From Mesorhizobium sp. Root552 (GTDB taxonomy: Bacteria; Pseudomonadota; Alphaproteobacteria; Rhizobiales; Rhizobiaceae), in assembly GCF_001427285.1 (NCBI RefSeq), contig NZ_LMFV01000045.1, forward strand, positions 15,676 through 79,675: a stretch of DNA of 64,000 bases, written 5' to 3'. The stretch's first letter is position 1. Every line of letters starts with the position of its first letter. Under the pieces are notes generated by a model. That model was not told the origin of the DNA. It saw only the letters and a program-made list of their open reading frames with translations, and made no database searches. A program made the translations under genes and the position numbers. Positions 55,212-63,142 of this stretch are shown here, one piece after another.

Positions 55212-56305
55212 ACGGCCCTCTCGATTGCTACGCCGGAGGTTTCGGTTTCCGACTTGCCGGTGAAGTATCCAAGCGCGTCCTCGATCAGGCCGACAAGGCC
55301 GCGAGGCAGGAACAGCACGACCCCGATGAATATCGAGCCGAGGACGATCATCCAGACATCCTGGAGTTCGTCTCCCATGTAGCTTTGCAGCCCGTTGACT
55401 AGATACGCGCCGAGGATGGCGCCGAGCAGCGACAGCCGGCCGCCCACAGCCGCCCAGATGACTGCGGAGACGCTTAGCGTGAGTTCAAGGGAAGTGGGCG
55501 ATACATATTGGACGACCATCACCCAACAGAGGCCGCCGCACGCCGCGATGAAACCGGAGATCGCAAACACGATGACCTGATAATAGGCGACGTTGTAGCC
55601 GAGAAACCTGACGCGCTCGGGATCATCGCGGATGGCTTGCACAATCAAACCAAACTTCGACTGCATCAGTAACTTTGCTGACAGCGTGAGTGCAGCAAGG
55701 AATCCAACGCAGATCAGGTATGCCGTCGGGCTGTAAGGATCGATCGAAACGCCGGCAAACTCGAATGGCATGGGCGGTGATATGCCGTTGAACCCCGATG
55801 TGAACGGCTGCATGTCGTAGGCCATTGCGTACCAGGCAGCCAGCATCGCAAGCGTCATGATCGCAACGAAAACCCCGGCAACGCGTGCCTGGAACATCAT
55901 TGCCCCGAAGCCGATGAAGAATATCGTTGGCACGGCAATGGTGAGCGCAAGCCCGATCGGGGTGGACCAGAACGGTTCCCAGAGCAGAGGCAGGGTGCTC
56001 AGGTCATTCGTCAGCATGAAGCTTGGAACCGGGTCGGATACCGGATCCTGGAACTGCATCTGCATGGTCATGCCCATTCCATAGGCCGCCAAACCAAATG
56101 CAATTCCCTGTCCGAGGCTAAGTATTCCGCCATATCCCCAGACGAGGCTGACCGAGACCGCGAGCATCGCAAAGACCGCATAGCGCGCGAGCTGGTTAAG
56201 CAGGAACGGACTGTCGAACAGGGCTGGAACAAGCGCCAGCAGGCAGAACAGTCCAATATATGCCAGCCACTGGGCTTTTCGGTTGTGATAGATATTTGCA
56301 GACAC
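55208..56305 (-). CDS. urtC: urea/short-chain amide ABC transporter permease C
   Basis: A 365-residue inner-membrane permease with eight to ten helices. YGGILSLGQGIAFGLAAYGMGM is the LivM/UrtC hallmark, and FGLIVQAIRDDPERVRFLGYNV contains the cytoplasmic coupling loop. It pairs with UrtB. An internal stretch (MQFQDPVSDPVPSFMLTNDLSTLPLLWEPFWS) is a UrtC-type periplasmic insertion. The gene is complete. Confidence 0.88.
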   Translation of the reverse strand: MSANIYHNRKAQWLAYIGLFCLLALVPALFDSPFLLNQLARYAVFAMLAVSVSLVWGYGGILSLGQGIAFGLAAYGMGMTMQMQFQDPVSDPVPSFMLTNDLSTLPLLWEPFWSTPIGLALTIAVPTIFFIGFGAMMFQARVAGVFVAIMTLAMLAAWYAMAYDMQPFTSGFNGISPPMPFEFAGVSIDPYSPTAYLICVGFLAALTLSAKLLMQSKFGLIVQAIRDDPERVRFLGYNVAYYQVIVFAISGFIAACGGLCWVMVVQYVSPTSLELTLSVSAVIWAAVGGRLSLLGAILGAYLVNGLQSYMGDELQDVWMIVLGSIFIGVVLFLPRGLVGLIEDALGYFTGKSETETSGVAIERAV

Positions 56306-56329
56306 GATTTCTTCTCCAAGCCGGCCGCG

Positions 56330-57232
56330 TCAGCGACGCTTCATCCCTTCGGTAATGAGACCTTGCGGCCTGAACCGAAGAAAAATGACAATAAGAGTGA
56401 ACAGGACGAACCTCGCGAAAGTATCATTCGTGAAGTAGGAAAAGATCGACGCCAGCTCTCCAAGGATAATTGAGCTGAATATGCTCCCGAGCAGCTGGGT
56501 TCCTCCAACAACGACGACGAGGAAAGCTTCGACGATGTAGCCGCTGCCCATGTCCGGCAGCAGTGTCTTCAGTCCGCCGAAGAGAGCCCCGGCGACGCCG
56601 GCAAGTCCGGCGCCATAGGCAAAGGTGATGCTGTAGATGCGGTTGCTATCTATGCCGAACGAGGAAGCCATATCCGGGTCTGCCATCACGGCGCGAACCC
56701 TTATGCCCCAGGTGGTCCGGTAGGCGATGTACCAGGTTGCGAATATGAGCGCGGCGGTAGCGAGGATGATGAAGAGCCGAAAACCCGGCAAATGCAGGAA
56801 TCCGAGGCTTACCTGAAAATTCAACCAGCTTGGAATGGACACATATTTGGGGGCGGTTCCGAAGATCACCCGCACGCCCTGGATCAAGATCAGCGACAGA
56901 CCCCACGTCGCGAGAAGCGTGTCGAGTGGCCGATTGTAAAGCCTTCGGATGATCGTTCGCTCGATGAACAGCCCGAAAATGGAGACAATGATAAATACGA
57001 GAGGAAGGCATAAAAGGAACGGTATGTAGAAAAATGTTTGCAGAACATAAGTCGTATAGGCACCGAGCATGATCAACTCGCCGTGGGCCATGTTTATGAC
57101 GCCCATGGTTCCGTATATGATTGTCAGCCCGACTGCGGCGATCAACCATATGCTTGCGATACTCAGCCCGATGAACAGGGCATTGAGAAATGAATTGAGT
57201 TCGAATGGTGTCCAGAAATCCGTAACGCTCAT
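56330..57232 (-). CDS. urtB: urea/short-chain amide ABC transporter permease B
   Basis: A 300-residue permease of the LivH/UrtB type. GTMGVINMAHGELIMLGAYTTYVLQ is the LivH/UrtB signature, RAVMADPDMASSFGIDSNRIY is the coupling loop, and GLITEGMKRR the usual end. The start MSVTDFWTPFE is chosen; the in-frame extension to 57571 runs back into the binding-protein gene in another frame. A gap of 167 bases to the binding-protein gene contains two hairpins. Confidence 0.88.
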   Translation of the reverse strand: MSVTDFWTPFELNSFLNALFIGLSIASIWLIAAVGLTIIYGTMGVINMAHGELIMLGAYTTYVLQTFFYIPFLLCLPLVFIIVSIFGLFIERTIIRRLYNRPLDTLLATWGLSLILIQGVRVIFGTAPKYVSIPSWLNFQVSLGFLHLPGFRLFIILATAALIFATWYIAYRTTWGIRVRAVMADPDMASSFGIDSNRIYSITFAYGAGLAGVAGALFGGLKTLLPDMGSGYIVEAFLVVVVGGTQLLGSIFSSIILGELASIFSYFTNDTFARFVLFTLIVIFLRFRPQGLITEGMKRR

Positions 57233-57370
57233 TTTGGTGCAGCCTTCCCAGGCACTCAGGTGGCTGGCAGGCAGCCACGTTGAATGAATTCGTATCGTTC
57301 GTGACGCGAGCGGGAACAGCGCGCGCCATGACGGACGCGCCCTGTCGATCGTGACGTAGCCGGGTTGGAA

Positions 57371-57392
57371 CCGCTCCCTTTGCAGGGAGCGG
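57371..57392 (-). terminator. stem-loop between the binding-protein and permease genes
   Basis: CCGCTCCCT-TTGC-AGGGAGCGG is a 9-bp perfect stem 7 bases after the binding-protein stop. It has no T-run. Such hairpins behind the first gene usually protect its message, giving more binding protein than permease. A weaker GTGGCT/AGCCAC stem lies nearby at about 57262-57280. Confidence 0.65.
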
Positions 57393-57399
57393 AGTTGGG

Positions 57400-58707
57400 C
57401 TAGAGGACGCCCTTTTGTATGGCGCCGGCTGGCGTATGGAGACCGTCGGCCTTGCAAACGCCCCGATCGGGATAGATCTCGAAGGGATTGGGCCCGACGT
57501 GCTGATCGGCCACCTTGATGATCTTGAACTGGCCGTCGCCCTGGCACTGGCCGATCTTCGGGCGCAGCCACATGTTGAAGTTGTCCGGGTCGATCCAGAC
57601 CTTTCCTTCCGGCGAGATCTCATCGCCGATGGTGACGCCGCCTGATGCGTCCCTGATCATGCGAGGTGTTATCGCCTCGATGTCCCCGGTCTGGGCCAAG
57701 GCTTTTTCAAGCCCTGCCTTCCAGAAGTAAACGGCGAGGTAGGTTTCTTCCATGTTGTAGTGGGTGACGCCGCCGCCGCCATATTTGCTGCCGAGGTATT
57801 TCTCGACAAATCGGTTGTTCGTCGGCGTGTCCAGCGCCTGGAAGTATGGCGCTGACAGGAAGTGTCCGGCACCGGCCTCGGCACCCATCGCGCGGACCTC
57901 GATTTCGCCGGTCGTAAGGGAGGCAATCGGCATTTTGTCAGCCTTGAAGCCTTCCGAGAGGAACTGCTTGTGCATGGCGACGTCTGAATCGCCGATCAGG
58001 GTGGAAAAGATGAAATCAGGATTGGCCTGACGAATCTTGTTGAAGATCGGCGCAAATTCGGAACCGCCGATGGGGACGTAGTCCTCTCCGAGCACTTCGC
58101 CGCCGACTTTCTCAAGCCAAACGCGAGCGACCTTGTTGGACTCTTTCGGCCAGATGTAGTTCGAGCCGACAAAATAGACCCGTTTGCCGAAGTTCTGGAC
58201 CATGAACGGAATGAGGTCCTGCGAATGCTGGTTGGCGAGGGGGCCGGTGCAGATCACGTTTTGCGTGCACTCCCGTCCTTCATAGCATGTGGGATAGTAG
58301 AACAGGTGATCCCGGGCCATGACGAAAGGTGCTACGGCGCGACGGCTGGCTGACGTATAGCCGCCAATTGTCGAGATGACGCGATCGCTGAGAATGAGCT
58401 GGCTGATCTTCTCCGAGTAGACCTTCACATCGGATTTGGCGTCGATGACGACCGGCTCCACCTGCATTCCGGCGACGCCGCCATTGGCGTTTATTTCGTC
58501 GATGGCAAACAGCACGACCTGGGTGGAATCATTCTCCACGACGGCAAGGGGGCCTGACTGCGAAAACAGCACGCCCAGCTTGATAGTGCCATTCTTCGAA
58601 ATCCATGGCTGTGCACGCGCCGAACTGGGGCGGAAAATCGCCGGCGTCGACAAGGCGAGCGCAAGGGCGCTGCTTCGCTTGATCAAGGAACGTCTCGTAA
58701 TTGTCAT
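57400..58707 (-). CDS. urtA: urea/amide ABC transporter substrate-binding protein (FmdD/UrtA/AmiC-like)
   Basis: A 435-residue periplasmic binding protein with a twin-arginine-like leader (TRRSLIKRSSALALALSTPAIF). TIKLGVLFSQSGPLAVVE and STIGGYTSASRRAVAPFV are the Peripla_BP_5 start, and YYPTCYEGRECTQNVICTGPLANQHSQDL is the UrtA/FmdD segment that lines the pocket. KVADQHVGPNPFEIYPDRGVC ends the family. It is first gene of the operon. FmdD of Methylophilus takes up formamide and short amides; here N,N-dimethylformamide or related amides are likely (inference from the neighbouring dmf genes). Confidence 0.87.
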   Translation of the reverse strand: MTITRRSLIKRSSALALALSTPAIFRPSSARAQPWISKNGTIKLGVLFSQSGPLAVVENDSTQVVLFAIDEINANGGVAGMQVEPVVIDAKSDVKVYSEKISQLILSDRVISTIGGYTSASRRAVAPFVMARDHLFYYPTCYEGRECTQNVICTGPLANQHSQDLIPFMVQNFGKRVYFVGSNYIWPKESNKVARVWLEKVGGEVLGEDYVPIGGSEFAPIFNKIRQANPDFIFSTLIGDSDVAMHKQFLSEGFKADKMPIASLTTGEIEVRAMGAEAGAGHFLSAPYFQALDTPTNNRFVEKYLGSKYGGGGVTHYNMEETYLAVYFWKAGLEKALAQTGDIEAITPRMIRDASGGVTIGDEISPEGKVWIDPDNFNMWLRPKIGQCQGDGQFKIIKVADQHVGPNPFEIYPDRGVCKADGLHTPAGAIQKGVL

Positions 58708-59076
58708 TGATTGTCCTCCCTAAACACAAATTTTTATGGAATTGACCAAAATTGGTTCGGAGCATGGTTGGCCGCTTACGGACGCTCGGCGCTTGTGTAT
58801 GCCCATAGGTATTAAGGCACATTATGCCAAAAGGGTCAATTACCTTTTGATAGTATATATACCTTTGGCATGAGCCCAAAGAGCATATGCCTTCGCCGCG
58901 CCCAATGGTTCATGCGAGGGAGGTTAGCGCTGTTCGGCGTATTTTGAGCAAAGCTGGACCCCGGACGGAGCACTGCTGCCGTCAGTGAAGCAATCTCATA
59001 GGTGAAGTGGGGCCGAGGGCTTGCAGGTGGACATCAAATGCTGAATGGCAGAATCACCAAAGCGATTGGAGGCCGT
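58708..59076. other. upstream region of the ABC importer operon
   Basis: This 369-base region carries the promoter of urtA and the end of the response regulator gene. It has no ORF of its own. It holds an AT-rich cluster of inverted repeats (58824-58871, listed separately). On the minus strand TTGACC and TTAATA at 18-base spacing (about 58810-58841) are a possible promoter. Confidence 0.5.
58824..58871. promoter_or_regulatory. operator cluster upstream of urtA
   Basis: ATGCCAAAAGG (58824-58834) and CCTTTGGCAT (58862-58871) are an inverted pair; between them CAAAAGG and CCTTTTG (58828-58834, 58843-58849) form a perfect 7-bp palindrome with 8 bases spacing, and GTATATATAC (58853-58862) a third. 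The motif TTTGGCA recurs before dmfA1 at 60005-60011. Binding by the neighbouring NarL-type regulator is inferred. Confidence 0.45.
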
Positions 59077-59769
59077 TCAATTCTCTTGCGACAGCCGATT
59101 GAACTTCGCCACGGCATCGGTGCGGCTCTTGGCGCCAAGCGCCTTGTAGATGCGCGAGAGATGCATCTTGATGGTGCCTGGAGTGAGCCCCAGTTCCTCG
59201 GCGACGTCCTTGTTGGACCGTCCTTCGGCGATAAGCTGAAGCACCTTGACCTGGCGCTCGGTGAGAGGGCCGTTTTTGGTCACGACGCCACTATGTGACT
59301 CCCCAAACCCGGAGCCCTCATTTTCGCTGACAAGCAGGTCTTCAGAGCGGCCGCGTATCTCCAACGCCAGCGGCGGGACGTAGATCCCCCCGGAAAGCAC
59401 AAGGCGGATGGCATTTATTGTAACATCGGGGGATGATGTCTTTGGGATATAGCCTACGGCTCCCACCCGCAGAACCTGGCGGATTATCTGGGTCTCTTCG
59501 CGGACGGATACCACGACAACCGGCAAATCCGGCCAAGTGTCACAAATTTCCTTGATGCTCTCGACCGATTGCATCCCCGGCATCAGAAGATCGATGAGAA
59601 GGAGATCCACGGGACCATCTTCCAGCTTCCGCAAGACCTTGTCGTAGCTATTGCACTCGACGATGGTTGTGTCCGGATGGAGTGTCTTGATGAGAATCCC
59701 AAGGCCGCCGCGCACCAGCGCGTGATCGTCTGCAATTGCGATCTTGAAGCCTGGATTATTTTCCAACAT
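59077..59769 (-). CDS. NarL/LuxR-type response regulator
   Basis: A 230-residue two-domain regulator. The receiver (residues 8-125) has IAIADDHALVRGG with the acidic pair, LLIDLLMPGM with the phospho-acceptor Asp, and GYIPKTSS with the conserved Lys. The LuxR-type HTH reads LTERQVKVLQLIAEGRSNKDVAEELGLTPGTIKMHLSRIYKALG (about 170-213). No histidine kinase is nearby, so it is an orphan here. It lies between the divergent importer and dmf genes and is the natural candidate to control both. A dmf-linked LuxR-type regulator is known in other DMF degraders. Confidence 0.88.
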   Translation of the reverse strand: MLENNPGFKIAIADDHALVRGGLGILIKTLHPDTTIVECNSYDKVLRKLEDGPVDLLLIDLLMPGMQSVESIKEICDTWPDLPVVVVSVREETQIIRQVLRVGAVGYIPKTSSPDVTINAIRLVLSGGIYVPPLALEIRGRSEDLLVSENEGSGFGESHSGVVTKNGPLTERQVKVLQLIAEGRSNKDVAEELGLTPGTIKMHLSRIYKALGAKSRTDAVAKFNRLSQEN

Positions 59770-60130
59770 GCGAACTCCGGGCGGATATCAAGCGGATTCA
59801 GGCGCCCGTGGGAAACTGCCGCGCTAACTCGCTTATATTGTTGAATCTTAAGGGGTGCGGCAGCGCAGATCAATACTTTGTTGGTTCCGCGCATGGGCGA
59901 CAGCTGACGATGCCCGACAACTCAGCCTTCCTCGCCGCCGGGCTGGCGCCATATCTACCAATGGCCATATCGGCGTGTTGACTTATCTCAAATGAATGGT
60001 ATCGTTTGGCAGTGGCATACAAAAATAGTGCCATAAGTTACTAAATAAAAGCCAGACCGGAGAATTCTGAGTGCATTTGAAGCTCAGGAGGCATGCGGCG
60101 CTATCCGAGCAGAACAATTGGAGGAAATGA
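59770..60130. promoter_or_regulatory. divergent control region between the response regulator and dmfA1
   Basis: A gene-free 361-base stretch, AT-rich from about 59970 to 60060. TTTGGCA (60005-60011) and the pair TGGCA...TGCCA (60013-60033) echo the inverted motif upstream of urtA. No clear sigma-54 or sigma-70 promoter stands out. GGAGG at 60119-60123 is the ribosome-binding site of dmfA1. Confidence 0.45.
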
Positions 60131-60571
60131 ATGGTCGCTATTCCCAAGATGGGCACTCCCGAAGCGGATGCCCTCATCAAAGCCCACAAGGAATGTACAG
60201 ACTCGATGAAGGGGGTCGCAGGGTTCTCCGTGCTCAAGTGCGAAGTCCCCGGAGATACGACCACCGTGTCTGGAGGGGTCCACGAAGACCCGGTCCTGCG
60301 CAGGGTCCTGCTTCGGATGCGCGGCGCGTCTCCCAAGGGGAAGCTCGTGGTCATCTGCACGAAAGTGGATGCGGAATGGCGGATCGGAAGATTGTCCGGG
60401 GTTCGCGGCGTTCCGCCGGTATTTGTCAATGACAAGGTCTATACCGACGAGCAGGAAATCCAGCACGACATATTCGTCATGCGTTTGCAGGAGCTGCCGG
60501 AAGAAGATCTGACTGCTGCGCAGTTTCACGAAGGCTGGAAGCGCCGCAGCGACAACTGGCCGGCTACCTGA
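60131..60571 (+). CDS. dmfA1: N,N-dimethylformamidase small subunit
   Basis: A 146-residue subunit of the enzyme that hydrolyses N,N-dimethylformamide to formate and dimethylamine. The sequence (MVAIPKMGTPEADALIKAHKECTDSM..., VSGGVHEDPVLRRVLLRMRGASPKGKLVVICTKVDAEWRIGRL, QEIQHDIFVMRLQEL) has the length and layout of DmfA1, and the large subunit follows 105 bases later. The small subunit has no catalytic residues and stabilises the large one. GGAGG lies 8 bases before ATG 60131. Identification rests on recognition of the pair. Confidence 0.82.
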   Translation: MVAIPKMGTPEADALIKAHKECTDSMKGVAGFSVLKCEVPGDTTTVSGGVHEDPVLRRVLLRMRGASPKGKLVVICTKVDAEWRIGRLSGVRGVPPVFVNDKVYTDEQEIQHDIFVMRLQELPEEDLTAAQFHEGWKRRSDNWPAT

Positions 60572-60676
60572 CCGGAATCCGAAAACAACAACTCAATCTT
60601 CAGACGCGTGTTGGGGTCGGCTTTTGCCGACGTGCAAGCCCAACGCGGCGGAAAGATATTAGCTAGGAAACTTGAT

Positions 60677-63067
60677 ATGTGCGCAATGCGACTGACGGGG
60701 TATGCAGACAAGTTTGGTGTACACCCGGGCGACAAGATCAAATTTTTCGTCAACTGTGACGGACCCAGCGAATACACGGCCGAAATCGTCCAGATGATCA
60801 ACGGTGACACGAATCCCCGTGGACCGGGCTTCATCGAGAAATCGATCAAGGCTGATGTGAACCGCACCTACAAAGGCCGCAAGCAGGTCATTCACAGCGG
60901 ATCGTATGGATTTGTCGAGGATTGCAAGCAGCTCCGTGTCGAGAGCTTCACGCTGCAGTGCTGGATCTGGCCGACGACGCCGAAGACCCACCCCCAATAC
61001 TGGAAGCATGGTGCGCAGGGGCTCGTGTCGAAATGGTCCGACAACAAGGGCTATGGGCTGTTCATCAATGAGGACGGGGCTCTTGAGCTTCGCATCAACG
61101 AGCATCGGATCTCGACCGGGCAGACCATTCGCGACCACGCCTGGCACTTCGTCGCCGCGACCTTCGACGCTGCAACCGGCGATGTCGTCCTGTATCACGA
61201 GCCTCAGATTGTCTACGCGCTCGATCCGGTGATCGAGCCTGTGAAGACGAAGATCAAGGCCAAGATCCAGCATTCGAACATTCCCGCTGCGATCGCAGCC
61301 TATGTCGAGAAACTGGACAACGGCTCGCTGGCGCGTTCGTCCAAGCCAGCTGGAGTTGTGCTTGGCGGAAAATACAACGGCAAGATCGACAGCCCGAGAA
61401 TCTGCAACCGCGCTTTGAACCGGACCGAAATCGAGTTGATGAAGCTCGGCGCCCAGCCCGGCCTCACCGAGCGTCGCAATTCCGGTCCTACGGATGCGCT
61501 GTCCGAAACAATCGTCGCGGCATGGGACTTTTCGGACGGGATCAGCACCAGGACGGCCAAGGATGCCGGGCCATATCGCCTCGATGCGGAGATCGTGAAC
61601 TGCCCGACCCGTGCATTGACCGGCTACAACTGGTCTGGCCAGAACTTCGACTGGAAGCATGCACCGAAAGAGTATGGCGCGATCCATTTCCACGACGACG
61701 ACGTGGACGATGCGCGCTGGGATGCCGACATCGAATGGACGGTTCCGGCAAAAACCAAAAGCCGCTTCTACGCGCTCAAGCTGACAACGGCACAGGGCGA
61801 CGAAGACTACATACCGTTCTGGGTCGTTCCGAAGATCGGTGAAGAGCAGTCGAAGATTGCGGTCATGGTGCCGACAATCAGCTACATGGCCTACGCCAAC
61901 GAACACCTGGCGTGCAACGCAGGCGGCGCTGAACTGTTCGTCTATCGCGTTCCGATCATGCAGCAACAGAACATGTTCGTGTCCGAACACCGCGAATACG
62001 GCGGCTCGATTTACGACACGCATACCGACGGGTCCGGCATCTGCCTGTCGTCGCGCTTGCGCCCGATCCTGAGCATGCGACCGAAGTACGATCACTTCCT
62101 GGCTCAGGCTCCCTGGCAGTACCCGGCCGATCTCCACTTGATCTACTGGCTGGAGACGATGGGATACGAGTACGACGTGATCACGGACGAAGACGTGACG
62201 TATGAGGGGCTCGCGCGCCTCGAAAACTACAACGTGATCATCACCGGCTCGCATCCGGAGCATAACACCGGCACGCAGCTCGACGCGCTGCACAACTATA
62301 CCCAGCGCGGCGGCCGCCTGATGTATATGGGCGCCGATGCCTGGTACTGGGTGCACACATTCCACCCGGCCTACGACGATCAGGGCCGTGGCGTCGTTAC
62401 CGAGATGCGGCGCTGTGAGTCGGGCATTCGCACTTGGCGTGCCGATCCCGGCGAATACTACCACCAAAGCAACGGCGAACTGGGCGGCATGTGGCGCTTC
62501 CGCGGTCGCTACCTGCACTCGGTGGCCGGCGTCGGCATGTCGTCCGAAGGGTTCGACATCTCGTCGTACTTTACCCGTACGAAGGACAGTCTCGATCCTC
62601 GCGTATCCTGGGCGTTCAAAGGGATCGACTACGACGAAAAGCTCGGCAACTTCGGCCTTGTCGGGGGCGGCGCGGCCGGCCTCGAACTGGATATCGTCGA
62701 CACGATGCTCGGCTCCCCGCCGCACACACTTGCGGTCGCTACTTCGGCGGGTCGTCACACGGAAGCATACCTGCTTGTCACGGAAGACTTCGGCTTCAAC
62801 CAGCAGGGCCTCGACGGCACGGTGCACCCGCGTGTTCGCGGCGACATCGCGTTCCATGAGACGCCGAATGGCGGTGGCTGTTTCTCGTTTTCATCCATCG
62901 CATTTTGCGGCTCGCTTCCCTGGAACGACTGCAAGAACAACATCTCTACCCTGGTGAAAAACGTGCTCGACCGCTTCTCCAAGGACGGACCGCTTCCGGC
63001 GGCACCGGCGGGGTCGGTCAAGTATCGCGGCCGCGCGGACTACGAACCCGCGTCGCTGGGTAGCTGA
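60677..63067 (+). CDS. dmfA2: N,N-dimethylformamidase large (catalytic) subunit
   Basis: A 796-residue subunit. An N-terminal concanavalin/LamG-like domain (about 60-200: SYGFVEDCKQLRVESFTLQCWIWPT...WHFVAATFDAATGD) is followed by the dimethylformamidase domain (about 300-790). The latter has the glutamine-amidotransferase-like stretch ENYNVIITGSHPEHNT and a Tyr-rich centre (MYMGADAWYWVHTFHPAYDD). In Paracoccus the site is one iron held by two Tyr and one Glu; candidate Tyr residues are present here, but exact ligands cannot be mapped by eye. The start at 60677 has AGGAAA upstream; GTG 60608 would extend it. Confidence 0.87.
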   Translation: MCAMRLTGYADKFGVHPGDKIKFFVNCDGPSEYTAEIVQMINGDTNPRGPGFIEKSIKADVNRTYKGRKQVIHSGSYGFVEDCKQLRVESFTLQCWIWPTTPKTHPQYWKHGAQGLVSKWSDNKGYGLFINEDGALELRINEHRISTGQTIRDHAWHFVAATFDAATGDVVLYHEPQIVYALDPVIEPVKTKIKAKIQHSNIPAAIAAYVEKLDNGSLARSSKPAGVVLGGKYNGKIDSPRICNRALNRTEIELMKLGAQPGLTERRNSGPTDALSETIVAAWDFSDGISTRTAKDAGPYRLDAEIVNCPTRALTGYNWSGQNFDWKHAPKEYGAIHFHDDDVDDARWDADIEWTVPAKTKSRFYALKLTTAQGDEDYIPFWVVPKIGEEQSKIAVMVPTISYMAYANEHLACNAGGAELFVYRVPIMQQQNMFVSEHREYGGSIYDTHTDGSGICLSSRLRPILSMRPKYDHFLAQAPWQYPADLHLIYWLETMGYEYDVITDEDVTYEGLARLENYNVIITGSHPEHNTGTQLDALHNYTQRGGRLMYMGADAWYWVHTFHPAYDDQGRGVVTEMRRCESGIRTWRADPGEYYHQSNGELGGMWRFRGRYLHSVAGVGMSSEGFDISSYFTRTKDSLDPRVSWAFKGIDYDEKLGNFGLVGGGAAGLELDIVDTMLGSPPHTLAVATSAGRHTEAYLLVTEDFGFNQQGLDGTVHPRVRGDIAFHETPNGGGCFSFSSIAFCGSLPWNDCKNNISTLVKNVLDRFSKDGPLPAAPAGSVKYRGRADYEPASLGS

Positions 63068-63085
63068 TCCTTCCAGATGAATGAC

Positions 63086-63116
63086 AGCTCACGCCTGGCG
63101 CTGCCCGGCGTGAGCT
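63086..63116. terminator. 10-bp stem-loop after dmfA2
   Basis: AGCTCACGCC and GGCGTGAGCT are perfect complements around an 11-base loop, 18 bases after the dmfA2 stop. No T-run follows, so it may stabilise the dmfA transcript or cause partial termination before the next gene. Confidence 0.55.
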
Positions 63117-63142
63117 CCACCAGTCTCGTGATGAGGTAAGCC

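Noticed and set aside
60001..60025. sigma-54 promoter before dmfA1
   Set aside because: TGGCAG is present but no TTGC element lies at the proper distance, so the match is incomplete.
60659..62857. 732-codon minus-strand ORF opposite dmfA2
   Set aside because: A long shadow frame of the dimethylformamidase gene; no recognisable protein and no promoter context.
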